In this document: positions 6,111 through 11,387 of the stretch, piece by piece
How the letters are laid out: each line of letters starts with the position of its first letter
Position numbering within the stretch: position 1 is the first letter of the stretch
NCBI GenBank assembly: GCA_002435835.1
Contig: DIVM01000204.1
Location: forward strand, 205 to 11,591
From: Firmicutes bacterium UBA6132
GTDB lineage: Bacteria > Bacillota_A > Clostridia > Tissierellales > Sedimentibacteraceae
Direction: 5' to 3'
DNA: 11,387 nucleotides
Position numbers and translations under genes: made by a program
The notes under the pieces: model-generated
What the model was told of the DNA's origin: nothing
Database searches by the model: none
The model's input: the letters and a program-made list of their open reading frames with translations, nothing else

Positions 6111-6893
6111 ATGAATATAGCAGTATTAATTAAACAAGTTCCTGATATGAATAAAGTAAGATTTGACTCAGAAAAAGGACTTGTAGACAGAACTAGTGCA
6201 GGTGTTGAAATTAATCCTTTTGATTTAAATGCCTTAGAGGCAGCTGTTAATATAGGAGAATCTACTGATTCTAAAGTAACTGCAGTGACAATGGGACCTC
6301 CAAGAGGCGAAGAGTCTTTAAGAGAAGCAGTTGCAAGAGGAGCTGATTACGGCATACTTTTATCTGATAAGTTCTTTGGAGGAGCTGACACAAAAGCAAC
6401 ATCTATTACTTTAGCATCTGCAATTAAAAAAATGGGAAAGGTTGATTTAATTTTTGTGGGAGAAAAAACTGTTGATGGTGATACAGGACAGGTTGGTGCT
6501 GAAGTTGCAGAATATTTAAACATACCTCATATTTCATATGTAGATGAAATTTTAGAAGTAACAGATGAATACATAAAAGTTGTTTCTGACATATTTGACG
6601 GAAGATTTATAAAAAAAGCAAATTATCCTGTTTTGATAACAGTTACAAAAGACATTAACACGCCAAGGATTCCTACATTTAAAAATAAAATGAAATCAAG
6701 AAAAGTAGTATTTCCTGTATGGGGGGCTGAAGATCTCAACGAATATGTAAGCGTAGAAAATGTAGGTTTAAAAGGTTCTCCAACAAAAGTAAAAAAAATT
6801 GAAGTTCCTAAAGCAACAACAAGGGAATGTAGAAAAGAAAAGGAAAATATCGAAGAATTTTTAGACATTATTATATCTGAGCTAAAAATTTAG
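6111..6893 (+). CDS. etfB: Electron transfer flavoprotein beta subunit, bifurcating-like type
   Basis: A 260-residue EtfB, full length for the family. It begins MNIAVLIKQVPD and has VTMGPPRGEESLREAVARGA (59-78), SDKFFGGADTKATS (85-98) and VDGDTGQVGAEVA (121-133), the cofactor-binding regions. The MGPP and ADTxATS versions resemble EtfB of electron-bifurcating Etfs, such as that of Acidaminococcus, more than those of mitochondrial type; I judge this from memory of family sequences. In that group EtfB carries FAD and binds NAD(H), splitting or merging electrons between NAD(H), ferredoxin and a partner dehydrogenase. The start is ATG 6111 with GGAGGA at 6100-6105. It is followed at once by etfA and an FAD-linked 2-hydroxyacid dehydrogenase, the order of lctBCD in Acetobacterium, so that enzyme is the likely partner. 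Confidence 0.93.
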   Translation: MNIAVLIKQVPDMNKVRFDSEKGLVDRTSAGVEINPFDLNALEAAVNIGESTDSKVTAVTMGPPRGEESLREAVARGADYGILLSDKFFGGADTKATSITLASAIKKMGKVDLIFVGEKTVDGDTGQVGAEVAEYLNIPHISYVDEILEVTDEYIKVVSDIFDGRFIKKANYPVLITVTKDINTPRIPTFKNKMKSRKVVFPVWGAEDLNEYVSVENVGLKGSPTKVKKIEVPKATTRECRKEKENIEEFLDIIISELKI

Positions 6894-6906
6894 AAAGGAG
6901 GTTTAT

Positions 6907-7875
6907 ATGAAAAAAGATATTTTAATATTTGCAGAACAAAAAAATAGCATAATACATAATGTGACTTATGAACTAATTGGAAAGGCTATGGAGCTTTCTG
7001 AAAAAATTGAAGGAGATATTAATATTGTTGTTTTAGGTGATGATAACATGGACCTTTCCGAACTATCATATTACGGTGCTAATAAAATTTACCATATAGT
7101 AGGCACATGCTTTAACAAGCCCCATGAATTACTTTACAAGGAAAATATAACAGAATTAATAAAAGAAATAAAACCTGAAATATTTTTAATAGGTGCAACA
7201 AGTTTTGGAAGATCACTAGCTCCGAGAATAGCAGCAGCTTTGAATACAGGGCTTACAGCTGATTGTACGGAATTAAAAATAGATGATGACTTAGAGCTCG
7301 TTCAGATAAGGCCAGCTTTTTCCGACAATATCTTAGCTCACATTAAAACTACAACATCTCCAAAAATGGCTACTATCAGATATAAAGAGTTTGAAAAATC
7401 AAAACGCGATATAAATTTAACTGCAGAAATAGTAAAAGTAATGCCATATAAATCCTCAAATAATTTAGTAGAAGTACTACAAGAAATTGAATCTAAGGAA
7501 TTTGATATTTCGGAAGCTCAAATTGTAGTGTCTGCAGGTAAGGGATTTAAACATAAAGATGATTTAAAAATTATTTATGAACTTGCTGATATATTAGGTG
7601 GAGAAGTAGGTGCATCAAGGGCAATTGTTGATGATGGATATATGGACAAAAAGCATCAGATAGGTTACAGCGGAAATAGAGTAAAAGCGAAATTATATAT
7701 TGCTTGTGGCATATCAGGTGCTCCACAGCATTTAGCAGGAATGAAAGAATCGGATAAAATCATAGCAATAAATTCAGACCCATCAGCTCCAATATTTAAT
7801 ATTGCTGATTATGGAATTGTAGGTGATGTTTATGAAATTCTTCCTATGTTTATTCAAAAATTAAAAAATAAATAA
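6907..7875 (+). CDS. etfA: Electron transfer flavoprotein alpha subunit
   Basis: A 322-residue EtfA, partner of the EtfB just upstream. The N-terminal domain (about 1-185) is the usual alpha/beta fold. The C-terminal FAD domain (about 205-315) is fully conserved: GGEVGASRAIVDDG (231-244), QIGYSGNRV (251-259), YIACGISGAPQHLAGM (264-279), IAINSDPSAPIF (286-297) and DYGIVGD (301-307). It shuttles electrons through its mobile FAD to the partner dehydrogenase. It lacks the N-terminal ferredoxin-like Fe-S domain found in some lactate dehydrogenase-linked EtfA proteins such as LctC; the only cysteines are isolated ones. The ribosome site AAAGGAGG (6894-6901) directly follows the etfB stop, and ATG 6907 lies five bases on, indicating coupled translation. 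Confidence 0.95.
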   Translation: MKKDILIFAEQKNSIIHNVTYELIGKAMELSEKIEGDINIVVLGDDNMDLSELSYYGANKIYHIVGTCFNKPHELLYKENITELIKEIKPEIFLIGATSFGRSLAPRIAAALNTGLTADCTELKIDDDLELVQIRPAFSDNILAHIKTTTSPKMATIRYKEFEKSKRDINLTAEIVKVMPYKSSNNLVEVLQEIESKEFDISEAQIVVSAGKGFKHKDDLKIIYELADILGGEVGASRAIVDDGYMDKKHQIGYSGNRVKAKLYIACGISGAPQHLAGMKESDKIIAINSDPSAPIFNIADYGIVGDVYEILPMFIQKLKNK

Positions 7876-7892
7876 TTTTTTACGGAGGCATT

Positions 7893-9275
7893 ATGGATAC
7901 TATAATAATTGAAAAATTATGTTCAATAGCAGGCAATGATTATGTCATTAGCAATAAGGATAATGTGGCTGGATATTTATATGATGAAACAGAACCTACC
8001 ATAAGACCTAAAGCTAATGAAGACTGTGTTGTTGTAAAGCCTGCAAATACACAGGAATTATCGGAAGTATTAAAAATGGCAAATGAAGAAAAAACAACCG
8101 TTGTTGTAAGAGGCGGTGGCACAGGTCTTTGCGGTGCAGCTATTCCTATTGAACCAAGCATAATTATTTCTATGGAAAGATTTAAAAAAATAATAGAACT
8201 AGATGAAAAAAATTTTATAATCACTCTTGAAGCAGGGGTCACTCTTGGAGAAATGACAGAATTCTTGGATAAAAATGATACATTATATTTTCCGTGTCAT
8301 CCTGGAGATGACAGTGCTCAAATAGGAGGACTTGTTGTTGAAAATGCTGGAGGTGCAAGAGCTGTAAAACATGGAGTGATGAGAAATCATATAAAGGGAT
8401 TGGAAGTTGTGCTACCTACTGGAGAAATAATAAACCTGGGAGGAAAACTTACAAAAAATAATGCAGGATATGATTTAATGCAACTTATAATAGGTTCAGA
8501 AGGGACTCTCGGTGTTGTTACAAAAGTAATGCTTAAAGTTTATCCTGAAAGCAAATTCAGCGGAACACTGCTTGTTTCTTTTAATGAATGTGATCAGGCT
8601 ACGGAAGCTGTTACAGAGGTTTTAAAAGCAGGTATTATTCCTTTATCAATTGAATACCTTGACAGAACAATAGCTCTTTGTTCAGCAGAACATTTAAAAG
8701 AAGAGTGGCCTCTTAAAGAAGGAAATGTTGATTTAATGTTTATGTTATCTGAAGAAAATGAAGATAGTCTTTATAATGTAAGCAGTACTATAGAAGAAAT
8801 CTGTAGTAAAATGGGAGCTCTTGAGACTTTAATTGCAGACAATGCTAAAGATCAAGCCAGGGTACTTTTAATAAGAAGCAGTACATATGCAGCTACAAAG
8901 CACATATTAGCAGACACTCTTGACATTGCAGTTCCACCTGCATTCATACCTGAACTTATGAGAAATTTTAAAAGTATTGCAGCAAAATATAATGCAACAA
9001 TAGATACTGTTGGACACATTGGTGATGGCAATGTTCATAACAATATTTATTTGGTGGATGGAAAACTTCCGATTTATTATGAAGAAATGAAAGAGGAATT
9101 GTATAAGATGGCAATAAAAGGTGGTGGAACCATTACAGGAGAACATGGTATAGGTAAAACAAGAATTAAGAATTTTCCTCTTAAATTTGATGATGTTCAA
9201 ATTAATTTAATGAGAGGAATAAAAAAATTGTTTGATCCAATTAACATTCTAAATCCAAAAACAGCTATATATTGA
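7893..9275 (+). CDS. FAD-linked 2-hydroxyacid dehydrogenase, GlcD/LctD family
   Basis: A 460-residue flavoprotein of the vanillyl-alcohol-oxidase fold. The N-terminal FAD domain shows [16 protein letters not shown] (70-85), [20 protein letters not shown] (143-162) and [15 protein letters not shown] (198-212). The C-terminal domain has HIGDGNVH (375-382) and GEHGIGK (416-422), whose His375, His382 and Glu417 match the metal-binding residues of D-2-hydroxyglutarate and D-lactate dehydrogenases. The expected reaction is oxidation of a 2-hydroxy acid, usually the D-form or lactate, to a 2-oxo acid with electrons passed to EtfAB. In Acetobacterium the equivalent LctBCD complex drives lactate oxidation by NAD+ with simultaneous oxidation of reduced ferredoxin. 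The start is ATG 7893 with GGAGG at 7884-7888. No membrane segment is visible. The substrate is uncertain: lactate, 2-hydroxyglutarate or another 2-hydroxy acid, such as one derived from an amino acid by transamination and reduction. Confidence 0.9.
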   Translation: MDTIIIEKLCSIAGNDYVISNKDNVAGYLYDETEPTIRPKANEDCVVVKPANTQELSEVLKMANEEKTTVVVRGGGTGLCGAAIPIEPSIIISMERFKKIIELDEKNFIITLEAGVTLGEMTEFLDKNDTLYFPCHPGDDSAQIGGLVVENAGGARAVKHGVMRNHIKGLEVVLPTGEIINLGGKLTKNNAGYDLMQLIIGSEGTLGVVTKVMLKVYPESKFSGTLLVSFNECDQATEAVTEVLKAGIIPLSIEYLDRTIALCSAEHLKEEWPLKEGNVDLMFMLSEENEDSLYNVSSTIEEICSKMGALETLIADNAKDQARVLLIRSSTYAATKHILADTLDIAVPPAFIPELMRNFKSIAAKYNATIDTVGHIGDGNVHNNIYLVDGKLPIYYEEMKEELYKMAIKGGGTITGEHGIGKTRIKNFPLKFDDVQINLMRGIKKLFDPINILNPKTAIY

Positions 9276-9285
9276 TAAAATGTTA

Positions 9286-9294
9286 TGTTATAAT
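9286..9294 (+). promoter_or_regulatory. Possible extended -10 promoter of the activator gene
   Basis: TGT followed by TATAAT (9289-9294) is a perfect extended -10, the same form as at hutP. No good -35 lies 16-18 bases upstream (the sequence there is TATATA-like). The start would be near 9301, about 50 bases before the GTG start. It would give the regulator basal expression independent of the sigma-54 operon. Confidence 0.45.
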
Positions 9295-9338
9295 AGTTAA
9301 TCATAATAACGTAAAAATCGGATGTTTGGCTATTATAA
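9288..9338. repeat. 9-base inverted repeat flanking the activator leader
   Basis: TTATAATAG (9288-9296) and CTATTATAA (9330-9338) are perfect inverted arms separated by 33 bases. The left arm contains the -10 box and the right arm ends five bases before the ribosome site AGGAGG (9343-9348). It could be a leader hairpin near the ribosome site or a pair of half-sites for autoregulation. No T-run follows, so it is not a terminator. Confidence 0.4.
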
Positions 9339-9353
9339 TATCAGGAGGCTTAT

Positions 9354-10775
9354 GTGGATATAGAACAACTACTGACTAAAATAACTAATTTAATTAAAGA
9401 TGGAGTTCACGTAATTGATGATAATGGTGTTACAATTTTATACAACAGAAAAATGTCTATTATACAAAATCGCGAAGTATCAGATGTAATTGGTAAAAGG
9501 ATTTTAGATATATATGAAACAACCGACGGTGAGCTAATGCTTTTAAAAGTTTTAAATTCAGGACTCCCTATTATCAAACAAATTTACAAAGGTATAAACA
9601 AATTTGGAAACCCAGTTATTACAAGTAACTCAATTTGGCCAATATTAGAAAATAATAATGTTGTTGGAGCAGTTGAAATAGCTACTGATATTACAGAAAT
9701 CAGAAGATTGTCAGATAAGGCTTTAAAATATTCTAAGCATATAAATAGCATGGCTAACAAAAAATTAACTGAGCATCATGGGAAATATACTGTAAGTGAT
9801 ATAGTAGGTGAAAGCAAATCCATTGAAAATGTTAAACGTCTTGTTATTGCAGCAAGCAAATGTAATGCTAATGTAATGATAATAGGCGATTCTGGCACAG
9901 GAAAGGAACTTATTGCACAAAGCATTCACAACGAAAGTAGAAGGCAGGATAAACCTATTATTGCTGAAAATTGTGCAGCGATACCTGAAAACTTATTTGA
10001 AAGTATTTTGTTTGGAACTACTAAAGGTGGCTTTACTGGAGCTATAGATAAAATGGGGTTATTTCAACTAGCCAATGGAGGTACTCTTATACTTGATGAA
10101 ATTAATTCAATGCCTTTATCCATGCAGGCAAAATTATTAAGAGTTTTGCAGGAAGGCTGTTTTAGACCAGTTGGAGAAAGTAAGCTTGTCGATGTTGATG
10201 TAAGGCTTATTTCTATAACAAATGAAGACCCTCTTTTATTGATTGAAAATAAAAAGCTTAGGGAAGATTTGTTTTATAGACTTAGCGTAATAAATATATA
10301 TATTCCTTCCCTTGCTGAAAGAAAAAGTGATATAAAAATATTAACACAGCACTATTTACAAAAATTATCATACAAAAATAACAAAAGAGTAAATGGAATA
10401 AATCAGGATGTTTTGAATTTATTTAGTAATTACGACTGGAAAGGTAATGTTAGGGAGTTAGCTAATGTTATTGAATGTGGAGTTGATTTAGTCGAAGATG
10501 GAAAAACAATTGAGTTATGTCATATGCCATATTATTTTTTGAAAAAAGCTGAAATATCTCAAAAACATCATAAAGAAAGTGAAATACAAAATGAAGTTTT
10601 ATTAAAAGATAACATAAATTTGATTGATTACATTAATGATGTAGAAAAATCATTAATTGAAGGTGCCTTGGAAAAATACGGCGGCAATATTTCAAAAGCA
10701 GCAGAATCACTGGGGATAACAAGACAGGCATTGCAGCATAAGTTAAAAAGCAGGCACTTTAATTTAAATGTTTAA
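9354..10775 (+). CDS. Sigma-54-dependent activator, PAS / AAA+ / Fis-HTH (RocR-like)
   Basis: A 473-residue enhancer-binding protein that would use ATP to open sigma-54 promoters. A PAS-like sensor domain spans about 5-120. The AAA+ domain (about 148-375) has Walker A GDSGTGKE (178-185), Walker B LILDEIN (245-251), the REDLFYRL segment (303-310) and the GNVREL motif (364-369). A Fis-type helix-turn-helix lies at 443-465. The loop that contacts sigma-54, normally GAFTGA, is GGFTGA (225-230). The architecture resembles RocR, the amino-acid-catabolism activator of Bacillus. The ligand is unknown. It directly follows the operon headed by the -24/-12 promoter at 1936-1952 and is its likely regulator. 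The start is GTG 9354 with AGGAGG at 9343-9348; an ATG two bases earlier is out of frame and soon hits a stop. Confidence 0.93.
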   Translation: MDIEQLLTKITNLIKDGVHVIDDNGVTILYNRKMSIIQNREVSDVIGKRILDIYETTDGELMLLKVLNSGLPIIKQIYKGINKFGNPVITSNSIWPILENNNVVGAVEIATDITEIRRLSDKALKYSKHINSMANKKLTEHHGKYTVSDIVGESKSIENVKRLVIAASKCNANVMIIGDSGTGKELIAQSIHNESRRQDKPIIAENCAAIPENLFESILFGTTKGGFTGAIDKMGLFQLANGGTLILDEINSMPLSMQAKLLRVLQEGCFRPVGESKLVDVDVRLISITNEDPLLLIENKKLREDLFYRLSVINIYIPSLAERKSDIKILTQHYLQKLSYKNNKRVNGINQDVLNLFSNYDWKGNVRELANVIECGVDLVEDGKTIELCHMPYYFLKKAEISQKHHKESEIQNEVLLKDNINLIDYINDVEKSLIEGALEKYGGNISKAAESLGITRQALQHKLKSRHFNLNV

Positions 10776-10801
10776 TTAAAGTTTCACTAAATACCTATAA
10801 T
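10757..10801 (+). promoter_or_regulatory. Possible promoter region of the carbamoyltransferase gene
   Basis: A perfect TATAAT sits at 10796-10801, with only a weak -35 (TTAATT, 10772-10777, 18-base spacer). Just upstream CTTTAATT (10757-10764) and AATTAAAG (10774-10781) form a perfect 8-base inverted repeat across the regulator stop codon. It has no T-run and so is a poor terminator, but it could be an operator. Read-through from the regulator is equally possible. Confidence 0.35.
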
Positions 10802-10854
10802 AGTTATCTTAAATAAAATATTTTAAAAATTATTATATATAAAGGAGAATAATT

Positions 10855-11387
10855 ATGTCATTAAATTTAAAAGGTAGAAGTTTTTTAACATTAATGGATT
10901 TTACTCCAGAAGAAATCAGATATTTGCTTGATTTAGCCCATGATTTAAAAGTAAAAAAAAGATCTGGTATATGTAATTATTTATTACAAGGCAAAAATAT
11001 TGTACTTTTATTCGAGAAAACGTCTACACGAACCAGATGTGCATTCGAAGTTGCTGCGTTAGAAGAAGGAGCACATGTAACATTCCTTGATTCAAATTCA
11101 TCACAGATAAACAAAAAAGAATCGTTAGAAGATACAGCAAAAGTTCTCGGAAGATTTTATGATGGAATTGAATATAGGGGATATAAACAAAGGGTTGTTG
11201 AAGATTTAGCAAAATATTCAGGAGTTCCTGTTTTTAACGGACTTACAGATGTTGATCATCCTACACAAATATTAGCAGACTTAATGACTATTGAAGAACA
11301 TATTGCTAAACCTTTAAATAAAATAAAGATTGTATTTGTGGGAGACATTAGAAATAACATGTCATATGCATGGATGTATGGATGTGC
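10855..11387 (+). CDS. arcB: Ornithine carbamoyltransferase, catabolic-like, N-terminal part
   Basis: The first 177 codons of a gene that runs off the window. The N-terminal carbamoyl-phosphate-binding domain is clear: STRTR (57-61) binds the phosphate, and HPTQ (135-138) is the second signature. SQINKKES (83-90) matches the segment that is SQxGKKES in ornithine carbamoyltransferases, and FVGDIRNNM opens the second domain. In amino-acid-fermenting anaerobes the catabolic enzyme phosphorolyses citrulline to ornithine and carbamoyl phosphate, which carbamate kinase turns into ATP (arginine deiminase pathway); the anabolic enzyme runs the other way. The HCLP ornithine motif lies beyond the edge, so a putrescine or other carbamoyltransferase is not fully excluded, and neither is the anabolic ArgF. 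The start is ATG 10855 with AAAGGAGA at 10841-10848. Confidence 0.85.
   Translation, partial: MSLNLKGRSFLTLMDFTPEEIRYLLDLAHDLKVKKRSGICNYLLQGKNIVLLFEKTSTRTRCAFEVAALEEGAHVTFLDSNSSQINKKESLEDTAKVLGRFYDGIEYRGYKQRVVEDLAKYSGVPVFNGLTDVDHPTQILADLMTIEEHIAKPLNKIKIVFVGDIRNNMSYAWMYGC

Noticed and set aside
10751..10768. Sigma-54-like AGGCAC before the carbamoyltransferase gene
   Set aside because: The GC of the -12 element is missing (TA at that spacing), and the sequence lies at the end of the regulator coding region.
1..11387. CRISPR array, tRNA/rRNA genes, insertion sequences, phage or toxin-antitoxin genes
   Set aside because: No regularly spaced repeats, no transposase or integrase motifs, no terminal inverted repeats and no tRNA-like cloverleaf were found on reading both strands. 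The region looks like ordinary chromosomal metabolism.

Overview
The window is strongly AT-rich, with dense co-directional genes, Shine-Dalgarno sites of the AGGAGG type and some TTG/GTG starts. It carries HutP, a TRAP transporter, an electron-transfer flavoprotein (Etf) with an FAD-linked 2-hydroxyacid dehydrogenase, sigma-54 control and an ornithine carbamoyltransferase. Together these suggest an anaerobic, amino-acid-fermenting Firmicute (Clostridia or Tissierellia-like). That assignment is inference from gene content and composition. All supported genes are on the + strand. No tRNA, rRNA, CRISPR array, insertion sequence or phage gene was seen.

Region 1 (1-1763) is a histidine locus. It holds the last 36 codons of a probable histidine ammonia-lyase (hutH) and a leader with a promoter-like sequence and a Rho-independent terminator. 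Next come a DapF-fold, cofactor-independent racemase that is probably a histidine racemase rather than diaminopimelate epimerase, and hutP, the L-histidine-responsive RNA-binding antiterminator. The terminator ahead of the racemase has three NAG triplets in its 5' arm, the trinucleotide HutP recognises, so HutP may control the racemase by antitermination.

Region 2 (1764-9275) is a seven-gene operon behind a clear sigma-54 -24/-12 promoter (GG-N10-GC at 1938-1951), with an upstream palindrome that could be the activator site. The order is PLP aminotransferase, TRAP transporter dctP-dctQ-dctM, etfB, etfA, FAD-linked 2-hydroxyacid dehydrogenase. The Etf plus dehydrogenase trio resembles the electron-confurcating lactate dehydrogenase LctBCD of Acetobacterium. 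The operon as a whole reads as a module that imports a small organic acid, oxidises a 2-hydroxy acid to a 2-oxo acid with an Etf, and interconverts the 2-oxo acid with an amino acid. The substrate cannot be read from the sequence.

Region 3 (9276-10775) is a PAS / sigma-54 AAA+ / Fis-HTH activator, the natural candidate to switch on the operon upstream of it. It has a GGFTGA variant of the GAFTGA loop.

Region 4 (10855-end) is the first 177 codons of a catabolic-type ornithine carbamoyltransferase (arginine deiminase pathway), cut by the window edge. The most interesting candidates are the sigma-54-controlled TRAP/aminotransferase/Etf-dehydrogenase module and the HutP-linked racemase leader.
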